From: Syntrophomonas sp.
GTDB taxonomy: Bacteria > Bacillota > Syntrophomonadia > Syntrophomonadales > Syntrophomonadaceae
Direction of reading: 5' to 3'
Assembly: GCA_003444615.1 (NCBI GenBank)
Contig: DLUN01000203.1
Location: 1 to 6,544, forward strand
DNA: 6,544 nucleotides
In this document: one piece after another, positions 1 through 6,040 of the stretch
How positions within the stretch are numbered: position 1 is the first letter of the stretch
Layout of the letters: each line of letters begins with the position of its first letter
Position numbers and translations under genes: made by a program
Notes under the pieces: model-generated
The model's database searches: none
Told to the model about the DNA's origin: nothing
What the model saw: the letters and a program-made list of their open reading frames with translations, nothing else

Positions 1-66
1 CAAAGTAAACCTAAAAACAAATCTCCTTGGTTTGGTTATAACAAAATGTTCTATTCCAAAAGAAAT

Positions 67-131
67 AGGGGTGACATTTCTGCTGCTCAGTTATCCAGGT
101 AAAGGGGTGACATTTTCCCTGACTATTGACA
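67..131. mobile_element. Terminal repeats of an IS21-like insertion sequence (end only)
   Basis: Two exact copies of AGGGGTGACATTT lie at 67-79 and 103-115, 36 bp apart. Each is followed by related sequence (CTG, then CAGTTATC or ACTATTGAC), and the second runs into TTGACA at 126-131. Read outward-in on the minus strand, the element would start TGTCAATAGTC and continue to AATGTCACCCC. IS21-family elements typically begin with TG, end with CA and carry several spaced transposase-binding repeats near each end, and this arrangement fits. No transposase is visible in the window, so the family call rests on the ends alone. IS481-like elements or an orphan end are alternatives. Confidence 0.5.
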
Positions 132-154
132 GATTTAGTGAATGACAAGTCCTA
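131..154 (+). repeat. Direct repeat, left copy (24 bp)
   Basis: This 24-bp sequence starts AGATTTAGTG and ends CAAGTCCTA. It recurs in the same orientation at 6001-6024 with a single A/G difference at position 142 versus 6012. The shared identity begins at or next to the last base of the predicted IS end and stops at 154. The two copies bracket the regulator and both acyl-CoA ligase genes. It could be a dispersed intergenic repeat into which the IS inserted, or a trace of a duplication flanking a moved segment. Confidence 0.7.
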
Positions 155-235
155 TGAGCCAGAGGGGTGTTTTTCTAAAATACTGCTTCTCCAGGTCTCT
201 TTTTCTTTTTTTGCCCGTTTTGCTCCCCACAAAAG

Positions 236-266
236 TTCACACTCCCCATTCTATATTGTTTACAAT
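236..266 (+). promoter_or_regulatory. Candidate sigma-A-type promoter of the regulator gene
   Basis: TTCACA (236-241) matches the -35 consensus TTGACA at five of six positions and TACAAT (261-266) matches TATAAT at five of six. The 19-bp spacer is longer than the usual 17, so the call is weak. It lies about 50 bp before the start codon. A second possible -35, TTGACA at 126-131 in the IS end, has only a poor -10 (TCCTAT, 150-155). No GG-N10-GC sigma-54 element was found in this leader. Confidence 0.3.
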
Positions 267-267
267 A
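254..267. promoter_or_regulatory. Palindrome TATTGTTTACAATA, possible autoregulatory operator
   Basis: The arms TATTGT and ACAATA (6 bp each, 2-bp centre) form a perfect inverted repeat overlapping the candidate -10 of the regulator. Its core TGTTTACA differs by one base from the TGTTAACA repeated upstream of the ligase promoter. If those sites bind the enhancer-binding protein, this one could bind it too and repress its own gene. The short length and AT-richness make chance similarity possible. Confidence 0.3.
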
Positions 268-315
268 GTATTACATGGTGCTTATTCTCCTAGGCCTGAA
301 AGGAAGGAAACATAG

Positions 316-2220
316 ATGAAAGAGGATCTTAAACTAACTAATACATTTCCTAGGGACAAGCGTTTTGGGGAAATGGAAATATGTGCTCAGATAACTGATG
401 CTAACTTTTACAGCAAGCTAATTGAAACCGTTCCTGTGTTGGTTTACGCTTATCGAAACAGCAAGGTGGTTTATGTAAATCCAGCTGTAGAAGAAACGCT
501 TGGGTATACTTTTGAAGAAATGGTCGAAAAAAACTTCTGGGATATTTGTCATCCGGACTACCGCGATCTGATCAAGGAAAGGGGCCCCGCACGCTTACGC
601 GGTGAAAAAGTTACTACCAATTATGAATTTAAGATCCTTAAGAAAAACGGGGAAGCCATCTGGGTAGATGTGTTCTTTGGAACCACTCGTATGAATAATG
701 AAATCATTGGTATCGTAGGAGCTGTCGATATTACCGAACGCAAACTGCTAAAAGAACAGTTACAAACTGCTAGGGATGAATTGGAACTTCGGGTAAGACA
801 AAGAACAGCTGAACTGAGTTTGAAAAACAATAAGCTGACGATGCTTAACCGCAACTTAAACAATGTGGTTAATAATATGTCTGATGGTGTCATAATAGTA
901 AATCGTTCTGGGGAAATTGAACTTCTGAACCACGTTTTCGAACAGAACTGGGGAGCTTTATTGGACCGAATAAAAATGAATCTTAAGGAAGATATTCTCA
1001 AAGGGAAAATTGCCTTTATTAACGATATGTTTGACCGTCGTATACCTTTTCAGGATGAGGAGTTCATATTTTTTGCCTCAGGCAAACAGATTCATATATT
1101 GGCCTCAGGTACACCGATTGTTGATGAAGAGGGGGTTGTCAGTAGCGGGTTGCTTATTTTGCGGCCTATTAAGGATGTTCATAAACTTGTAAACCGCTTT
1201 AGCGGTGCCAAAGCCTCCTTCCGTTTCGAAAATATTATAACCGGTAATCGCACTATGCAAGAGTTAATAGATAACGCTAAAATGGCTGCTTCCAACACGA
1301 GCAACGTACTCATTGAAGGCGAAAGCGGAACAGGAAAAGAACTTTTTGCCCAGGCAATACATAATTACTCCCAGCGTAGCAAGGAACCTTTTATTGCTAT
1401 TAATTGCGGAGCTATCCCCAGAGATTTAATCGGTAGTGAGCTTTTTGGTTATGCCGAGGGTGCTTTCACCGGCGCTCGTAAAGGAGGTAATCCAGGAAAA
1501 TTTGAACTGGCTTCAGGCGGAACAGTTTTCCTGGATGAAATAGGTGACATGCCCTTGGAACAACAAGCAGCTCTGCTACGAGTCATTCAAGAAAAGAGTA
1601 TTACCCGCATTGGAGGAACGCAGGCAATCCCAGTCGATGTTCGTATAATTTGTGCTACCAACAAGGACCTACAGACTGAAATGCATCATGGACGCTTTCG
1701 CAAGGATTTGTACTACCGCCTAAATGTGATTTCTATTAAGATTCCGCCCCTTCGTGAACGCAAGGAAGACATACGTCTGCTTGTAAACCATTTTTTGAAA
1801 AACAGTTCTGCCCACAGGGGACCCGGTCAATACAGTCTCACCCCCGATATGCTCCAAGTTTTAGAAGCTTATGATTGGCCTGGAAATGTGAGGGAACTAC
1901 AAAATGTGTTGGAGCGCATGCTTAACAATGCAAAAGGTTCTCAATTGAGCCAGGCAGATTTACCATTTGAGTTATTTTTTTCTGAAACGAGCAGAAAAAA
2001 TGAGGTCCTTCAAAGCCGACCATCCTTACAAAAAGGCTCCGGAAAAACCATTCAAGAACTCATGGAGATGAGAAAAAAGCTCCTCAAAAACGAGGAACGT
2101 CTACTAATTATTGAGCTTCTGAAAACTTATAATGGAAACGTCAGTAAAGTAGCCCGGGAAATAGGAATATCCCGTACTACCCTTTATAAAAAAATGAAAC
2201 TATACAAAGTGGATGAATAG
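316..2220 (+). CDS. PAS domain-containing sigma-54-dependent transcriptional activator (enhancer-binding protein)
   Basis: This 634-residue cytoplasmic regulator activates sigma-54 RNA polymerase by ATP hydrolysis. A PAS sensor spans about residues 31-143, ending in the PAC-like VGAVDITERK (134-143). A charged linker, likely coiled coil (143-183), leads to a second, more divergent PAS-like region (about 183-290). The AAA+ domain (about 306-535) has Walker A GESGTGKE (335-342), the sigma-54 contact loop GAFTGA (382-387), Walker B GGTVFLDEIGD (401-411), ATN (447-449), FRKDLYYRL (461-469) and sensor II WPGNVREL (521-528). A Fis-type helix-turn-helix closes the protein (about 592-631). There is no receiver domain, so PAS-ligand sensing rather than phosphorylation is likely. 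The start is supported by AGGAAGG at 301-307, 8 nt upstream. A terminator follows, and the adjacent sigma-54 promoter and ligase genes are the obvious targets. The effector is unknown. Confidence 0.95.
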   Translation: MKEDLKLTNTFPRDKRFGEMEICAQITDANFYSKLIETVPVLVYAYRNSKVVYVNPAVEETLGYTFEEMVEKNFWDICHPDYRDLIKERGPARLRGEKVTTNYEFKILKKNGEAIWVDVFFGTTRMNNEIIGIVGAVDITERKLLKEQLQTARDELELRVRQRTAELSLKNNKLTMLNRNLNNVVNNMSDGVIIVNRSGEIELLNHVFEQNWGALLDRIKMNLKEDILKGKIAFINDMFDRRIPFQDEEFIFFASGKQIHILASGTPIVDEEGVVSSGLLILRPIKDVHKLVNRFSGAKASFRFENIITGNRTMQELIDNAKMAASNTSNVLIEGESGTGKELFAQAIHNYSQRSKEPFIAINCGAIPRDLIGSELFGYAEGAFTGARKGGNPGKFELASGGTVFLDEIGDMPLEQQAALLRVIQEKSITRIGGTQAIPVDVRIICATNKDLQTEMHHGRFRKDLYYRLNVISIKIPPLRERKEDIRLLVNHFLKNSSAHRGPGQYSLTPDMLQVLEAYDWPGNVRELQNVLERMLNNAKGSQLSQADLPFELFFSETSRKNEVLQSRPSLQKGSGKTIQELMEMRKKLLKNEERLLIIELLKTYNGNVSKVAREIGISRTTLYKKMKLYKVDE

Positions 2221-2236
2221 AATGTTGTGTTACTTT

Positions 2237-2283
2237 TGTTAACATCCGTCCACAGATGATTAGGTGGTTAACACATGTTAACA
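2237..2283. promoter_or_regulatory. Upstream activator sites: cluster of TGTTAACA palindromes
   Basis: TGTTAACA, itself a perfect palindrome, occurs at 2237-2244 and 2276-2283, and GTTAACA at 2267-2273. The last two form the 16-bp inverted repeat GTTAACACATGTTAAC (2267-2282) with 7-bp arms. Centres of the GTTAAC cores lie about 29 and 10 bp apart, close to three turns and one turn of helix. The cluster sits roughly 90-135 bp upstream of the sigma-54 -24 element, the usual range for enhancer-binding protein sites. That it is bound by the regulator encoded just upstream is an inference from position and symmetry. Confidence 0.65.
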
Positions 2284-2326
2284 GTTATTGACTAGGGCAA
2301 ATTTTAGGCATTTTTACTTAACAAAA

Positions 2327-2364
2327 GCAGGTTCGCGCCTTAGAGCGCTGAGCCTGTCTTTTTT
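2327..2364 (+). terminator. Rho-independent terminator of the regulator gene
   Basis: The 5' arm CAGGTTC+GCGC (2328-2338) pairs with GCGC (2345-2348) and GAGCCTG (2350-2356), with one bulged T at 2349, one U-G wobble and a 6-nt loop (2339-2344). The run TCTTTTTT (2357-2364) follows directly. It lies 107 bp after the regulator stop codon and only 7 bp before the sigma-54 promoter, so it should insulate the ligase genes from read-through. Confidence 0.85.
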
Positions 2365-2370
2365 ATGAGA

Positions 2371-2386
2371 TGGCATGGTTTTTGCT
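2371..2386 (+). promoter_or_regulatory. Sigma-54 (-24/-12) promoter of the acyl-CoA ligase genes
   Basis: TGGCATGGTTTTTGCT matches the sigma-54 consensus TGGCACG-N4-TTGCW with one mismatch. The invariant GG (2372-2373) and GC (2384-2385) are separated by exactly 10 bp. Transcription would start near 2396-2398, giving a leader of about 65 nt before the first ligase. Palindromic activator sites upstream and a GAFTGA-containing activator gene next door strongly support function. Confidence 0.88.
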
Positions 2387-2446
2387 GAATAATATTTTGA
2401 CCATGGTCAGTAATTCATTGTCTGGACCCCACCTGTAATTTAATGT

Positions 2447-2453
2447 GAAAGGA
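2447..2453 (+). promoter_or_regulatory. Ribosome binding site that decides the start of the first ligase
   Basis: GAAAGGA ends at 2453, 8 nt before the ATG at 2462. The ATG at 2453 in the same frame overlaps this Shine-Dalgarno sequence and has no other one upstream. The start at 2462 is therefore preferred, removing three residues (MVD) from the longest reading frame. Confidence 0.65.
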
Positions 2454-2461
2454 TGGTAGAT

Positions 2462-4186
2462 ATGCTGACAGTTCCCTTAAGAGAAGAACTATTGAAAGAA
2501 TGGAAGCTTCCTCTGTTAACCGATTACATTAAAAAATGGGCTACGATCACACCTAACAATCCAGCATTGGTTAGTACTGATACAGGGCAAACATACACCT
2601 TCAAAGAATTCGATGAGATGATCACCCTGTACGCGCTACAACTGAAGAAAATGGGGCTTAAAAAAGGTGATGTAGTGGTTTCCCAGTGGTTGGCTTGGCC
2701 GGAATTTTTTATGCTGACCTATGCCTGTGCAACCATTGGCGCCATCATGACTCCGCTCGACGTTCGCTTGATGCCACATGAAGTTATCCGCGATATGAAA
2801 AAAATTAATCCCGTCGCTTTCTTCTGTCTTGGCAACACAGCCATTCGAGATTTTAGAGATTTGGTCAGAGAAGTTCAAGGGACAGTCACTTCTATAAAAT
2901 ATTTTGTGCAGTTGACGCCTGGGGGCATAAAGCAAGATTTTCTTGAGGGTTGTCTGAATTTTGAAGAATATTTCGCACCAGCTGTGTTAGAGACGTTAAA
3001 ACAGGATAATAGTTTAATTGAATCTCTACGCCAGGACTATTATGAATTGGACACCCGTGATGCACACATAATAATTTTTACCACCGGGTCCACCGGAGAA
3101 CCCAAACCAGCGCTTATCTGCCATGAAAACACCCTCATCAACAATGCAGTATTTTCGCGCGAAGTTGGTCTATACGGAACTGATAATCGTTATTTGAACT
3201 CCATGCCTACCAGTCACGTTGCAGGAACCTGCCAGGGACCTATGACTGTATGGTTCACTGGAGGCACTGTGATCTCTTTAAGTATGTACAGCCCGCAGGC
3301 TGTGTTGGCTAACATTGAGAAATACCGGCCTACCTGGTGGGGAGGTGTACCCACCATGTTCCGCATGCTCTGGTTAGACCCCAATTATGACAATTACGAT
3401 TTAAGCAGCTTACGCTACATTCTTTATGGCGGTAGTGCCGTAGATGTTCCTTTCCTGGAAAAGATGTCCACCATGGCTCCCACATTTGGAACTTCACTAG
3501 GGATGACCGAATGCGCAGGTTATTTTACTGCCACTCCTCGCGGCATTTCATTAGAAGAAATGGCCGGTCAGGTAGGTCAGGTCTTCCCAGAATATGCACC
3601 GGTCACCATCCGCAAACCTATGAACGAAGACGGAAGCGCCGGCGAAGAACTTCCTATCGGAGAGGTCGGTGAAATATGCGTGCATGGACCGATAGTATTT
3701 CTTGGCTATTATAACAACCCGGAAGCTACCGCTGCTACAATTTCCAAAGAAGGAATTTTATATACCGGTGATATGGGATATTTTTATAACTTCGGGAGTT
3801 ATTTAGGTCTTAAATTTGCAGGGCGCAGAAAATTTGTTATTAAACCCAAAGGTTATCTAGTATTCCCTGATGAAGTAACTGATTTTATTTCCCGTCATCC
3901 TAAAGTTGCTCAAGCACAAGTTTTGGGACTCCCACATGATATTTTTGTTGACGGTGTTTTTGCTTTCGTTCAACCCAAGCCCGGCGAAGACCTGAAGCCG
4001 GAAGAAATAATAGAGTACTGCAAAAACATGGCCGCCTACAAAAGACCCATTCATGTTGAAATATGGCCAGTCAATGAGCCTTTCCCCCTCACCCGGGTAG
4101 GCAAAGTAGATGTACCCTCTTTAATCGAGGCAGGCAAAAAAATAGTGGAGAAATTAAGGGCTGAAGGTAAGTGGGATCGTAGTTAA
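2462..4186 (+). CDS. AMP-dependent acyl-CoA synthetase/ligase (first of two; atypical core motifs)
   Basis: This 574-residue protein (577 from the ATG at 2453) belongs to the adenylate-forming (ANL) superfamily, which activates a carboxylic acid with ATP to an acyl-AMP and then to the CoA thioester. Numbered from 2453, visible motifs are the P-loop FTTGSTGEPKP (209-219), MPTSHVAG (251-258), the A5 motif SLGMTECAG (348-356), YTGD (437-440), GRRKFVIKPKGYLVFP (457-472) and the C-terminal PLTRVGKVDV (545-554) with the expected catalytic Lys at 551. Two departures stand out: PKP replaces the usual PKG in the P-loop, and Phe461 stands where most members have the hinge Asp of GRxKD. Adenylation residues otherwise look intact, so it is probably active. 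No signal peptide or membrane segment is evident. It is the first gene after the sigma-54 promoter. The substrate cannot be read from the sequence; an aliphatic, alicyclic or aromatic acid is possible. Confidence 0.88.
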   Translation: MLTVPLREELLKEWKLPLLTDYIKKWATITPNNPALVSTDTGQTYTFKEFDEMITLYALQLKKMGLKKGDVVVSQWLAWPEFFMLTYACATIGAIMTPLDVRLMPHEVIRDMKKINPVAFFCLGNTAIRDFRDLVREVQGTVTSIKYFVQLTPGGIKQDFLEGCLNFEEYFAPAVLETLKQDNSLIESLRQDYYELDTRDAHIIIFTTGSTGEPKPALICHENTLINNAVFSREVGLYGTDNRYLNSMPTSHVAGTCQGPMTVWFTGGTVISLSMYSPQAVLANIEKYRPTWWGGVPTMFRMLWLDPNYDNYDLSSLRYILYGGSAVDVPFLEKMSTMAPTFGTSLGMTECAGYFTATPRGISLEEMAGQVGQVFPEYAPVTIRKPMNEDGSAGEELPIGEVGEICVHGPIVFLGYYNNPEATAATISKEGILYTGDMGYFYNFGSYLGLKFAGRRKFVIKPKGYLVFPDEVTDFISRHPKVAQAQVLGLPHDIFVDGVFAFVQPKPGEDLKPEEIIEYCKNMAAYKRPIHVEIWPVNEPFPLTRVGKVDVPSLIEAGKKIVEKLRAEGKWDRS

Positions 4187-4215
4187 TTAATATTGGTCCA
4201 GGATACATTAGAAAA

Positions 4216-4239
4216 GCTATCGGAAATCCACCGCATAGC
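4216..4239 (+). other. Intercistronic stem-loop between the two ligase genes
   Basis: GCTATCGG (4216-4223) pairs with CCG (4231-4233) and ATAGC (4235-4239), with a single bulged C at 4234 and a 7-nt loop. No T-run follows, so it is not a typical terminator. It may affect stability or processing of a two-gene transcript, or be fortuitous. The 83-bp gap contains no evident promoter, consistent with cotranscription. Confidence 0.35.
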
Positions 4240-4269
4240 AATAAATACTGCGCAAAAGGCGAGATAAGC

Positions 4270-5898
4270 ATGAAGTTTGAACGAAGGTGGCACAAATGGT
4301 ATGACCCTGATGTTCCTACCCAATGTTATTATCCAGTAACCACCATGAAAGATGAGTTTATCAAATGGGTACGTGCCCAGCCAAGTAAACCGTACATACA
4401 TTGTAATGATCTGGTTTACACCTACAAAGAAACTAATGATATTGCTAAGAAATTAGCTAATGCACTTCTGAATCTGGGGATCAAAAAAGGGGATAGAGTT
4501 GCCCTAGCCTTACCGAATATTCCTGAATTTGTTTTTTCAGCCCACGCAGTTATGAAAACCGGCGCCATCCTGGTACCGATCAATCCGCTTTATACGGTCC
4601 CGGAAATGGTTTATAACTTTTGCGACAGCAGTTCGGAAACGGTTATTGTCTATGGTCCCGTTGCACCGCGAGTCCTGGAGGTAATGCGCTCTGGTAAAAC
4701 CCCTCTTAAAACCATGATCGTAATGCAGGTTCCTGGCAAAGAAGTAACTTTGGAAGATGCTCCCGATATTTTGGATTATGCTGCCCTCATTGCCGGTGCC
4801 AGCGACATGGAACCCGATATTCACTTGACTTATGATGACATCGTTATTCTTCAATACACTGGCGGGACAACCGGGGTGCCCAAGGGATGCTGTCTTACCA
4901 ACCGCAACTTCGTAGCCTTTTTTACAGTTTTTATCGAATGGGCTAAAGCTATGTTTCCTCCCGAGGAATTACGGACTTTGTGCACGGTTCCCCTGTACCA
5001 TATTTATGGCTTTAATATGCAGATCAATGCCAATCTATCCAGTGGCGGAACCATGTGTCTGGTACCGGAAGTAACTCCCGATAATGTCTTGGATGCCATC
5101 GATAAGTTCTTGCCCACCTACTGGCCGGCTGTTCCTGCATTAATTCAAATGCTTAACATGCACCCCAGGCTGCCTGAATCCAAAGCCAGCTCTATTCGCT
5201 TCCTGCTGTCCGGTTCTGCTCCCTTGCCGGTGGAAGCAATGAAAAAGTTTGAGGCCATTACTGGTTCTACAATTATTGAAGGTTTCGGTGGATCAGAAAC
5301 CACAAATGGTGTCATGGTTAATCCTAAAGGAAAGCGTAAACCTGGCACAGTAGGTATTCCTTTCCCGGATATGGATGTCAAAATCGTTGATCTAAAGAAT
5401 GGTGTAGACGAGATGCCTATTAATGAGCCAGGCGAATTAATCCTAAAAGGCCCCCTGATAATAGAAAAGTATTGGAACAACCCTGAAGAAACTGCTAAGG
5501 CGATTAAGAATGGCTGGTTTTACACCGGTGATATTGCTACCATGGATGAGGATGGCTATATTACTATTGTGGGACGTACCAAGGATATGATTATTTCCAG
5601 CGGATTTAATGTTTATCCTCGCGATATTGATGAACTGCTATATACTCATCCTAAAATTCTAGATGCAGGAGCCATAGGTGTTCCTGATCCTATCCGCGGT
5701 GAAAGTGTCAAGGTGTTTGTAGTATTAAGGCCGGGTGAAACCATGACCGAAGAAGAAGTTATCGAGTTTTGCCGGCAATCTCTAGCAGCTTATAAAGTGC
5801 CCAGATACGTTGAGTTCCTGGATGACATTCCCCGCACCAATATGAAGAAAGTCGATCGCAAGGCACTGCGGGAAATGGAACAAAACCGTAGTAAATAA
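4270..5898 (+). CDS. Long-chain-fatty-acid-CoA ligase-like AMP-dependent acyl-CoA synthetase (second of two)
   Basis: This 542-residue ANL-superfamily enzyme should form acyl-CoA from a free acid, ATP and CoA in the cytoplasm. Motifs are close to consensus: P-loop QYTGGTTGVPKG (195-206), PLYHIYG (241-247), GFGGSETTN (338-346), WFYTGD (416-421), GRTKDMIISSGFNVYPRDID (435-454) with the hinge Asp439 present, and C-terminal PRTNMKKVDRKAL (521-533). There Lys527 is the likely catalytic lysine, and Lys526 replaces the usual Gly of the GK pair. Length and the N-terminal KFERRWHKWY pattern fit bacterial FadD-like medium/long-chain ligases, but the chain length is not determined. The start has a modest AAGGCGAG site at 4256-4263, 6 nt before the ATG. 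It lies 83 bp after the first ligase with no promoter seen, so it is probably in the same sigma-54 operon. No terminator with a T-run follows. Confidence 0.9.
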   Translation: MKFERRWHKWYDPDVPTQCYYPVTTMKDEFIKWVRAQPSKPYIHCNDLVYTYKETNDIAKKLANALLNLGIKKGDRVALALPNIPEFVFSAHAVMKTGAILVPINPLYTVPEMVYNFCDSSSETVIVYGPVAPRVLEVMRSGKTPLKTMIVMQVPGKEVTLEDAPDILDYAALIAGASDMEPDIHLTYDDIVILQYTGGTTGVPKGCCLTNRNFVAFFTVFIEWAKAMFPPEELRTLCTVPLYHIYGFNMQINANLSSGGTMCLVPEVTPDNVLDAIDKFLPTYWPAVPALIQMLNMHPRLPESKASSIRFLLSGSAPLPVEAMKKFEAITGSTIIEGFGGSETTNGVMVNPKGKRKPGTVGIPFPDMDVKIVDLKNGVDEMPINEPGELILKGPLIIEKYWNNPEETAKAIKNGWFYTGDIATMDEDGYITIVGRTKDMIISSGFNVYPRDIDELLYTHPKILDAGAIGVPDPIRGESVKVFVVLRPGETMTEEEVIEFCRQSLAAYKVPRYVEFLDDIPRTNMKKVDRKALREMEQNRSK

Positions 5899-5930
5899 AT
5901 TAAGCTGTTCATTGTTTAATGATAGTGGAA

Positions 5931-5987
5931 TGCAAGAGGGGATGTACAAAGTCTACAGAATGATAGAAAGAACCGTCCCCTCTTGCA
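5931..5987. repeat. Palindromic intergenic repeat (GGGGACGGTT-type hairpin)
   Basis: TGCAAGAGGGGA (5931-5942) is perfectly complementary to TCCCCTCTTGCA (5976-5987), a 12-bp stem around a 33-nt loop that contains a smaller TGTA/TACA pairing (5943-5946 with 5953-5956). On the minus strand the inner edge reads GGGGACGGTTCTTT, a sequence I associate with multicopy palindromic intergenic repeats of Clostridia. No T-run follows on either strand, so it is a weak terminator candidate at most. It lies between the convergent second ligase and thrS and could still reduce read-through. Confidence 0.6.
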
Positions 5988-6000
5988 AGGCCAGATGTCA

Positions 6001-6024
6001 AGATTTAGTGAGTGACAAGTCCTA
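6001..6024 (+). repeat. Direct repeat, right copy (24 bp)
   Basis: This is the second copy of the sequence at 131-154, identical at 23 of 24 positions and in the same orientation, 5,870 bp away. It follows the palindromic repeat by 13 bp and ends 16 bp before the thrS stop codon. Here the bases before it are ATGTCA, whereas the left copy is preceded by the predicted IS end. TGTCA (5996-6000) and TGACA (6013-6017) form a short inverted repeat at this copy. Confidence 0.7.
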
Positions 6025-6040
6025 GAATGCAAACTGCCAT

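Larger units (their letters stand above)
1..315. other. Gene-free leader: IS end, repeat copy and upstream region of the regulator
   Basis: I see no convincing coding region on either strand here. Positions 1-66 are AT-rich and probably belong to the untranslated tail of an insertion sequence whose genes lie outside the window. Positions 67-131 hold two repeats typical of an IS terminus, and 131-154 a dispersed repeat copy. From 155 to 235 the strand contains an AGGGGTG at 163-169, possibly a third degenerate copy of the IS repeat core, and a pyrimidine-rich tract around 186-230 with no assigned function. From 236 to 315 lie a candidate promoter, a palindrome and the ribosome binding site of the downstream regulator. 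Confidence 0.6.

Noticed and set aside
67..115. CRISPR-like array from spaced AGGGGTGACATTT copies
   Set aside because: Only two short units with related, not unique, intervening sequence; they fit IS terminal repeats better.
126..155. TTGACA as the -35 of an outward IS promoter driving the regulator
   Set aside because: The best -10 at proper spacing (GTCCTA or TCCTAT) is poor, and TTGACA is explained by the IS terminus; kept only as an alternative.
621..1001. 126-residue minus-strand reading frame inside the regulator gene
   Set aside because: It lies antisense to a clear PAS regulator, has no recognisable domain, and is rich in Ser/Leu/Phe as expected for a shadow frame.
2453..2455. ATG at 2453 as start of the first ligase
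   Set aside because: It overlaps the Shine-Dalgarno sequence GAAAGGA and has none of its own, while the in-frame ATG at 2462 has ideal 8-nt spacing.
4089..4401. Minus-strand reading frames spanning the gap between the two ligases
   Set aside because: They overlap conserved ligase ends on the other strand, have no ribosome binding site I can support, and resemble no known family.
5931..5987. Rho-independent terminator for the ligase operon
   Set aside because: The stem is strong, but the loop is 33 nt and no T-run follows on either strand.
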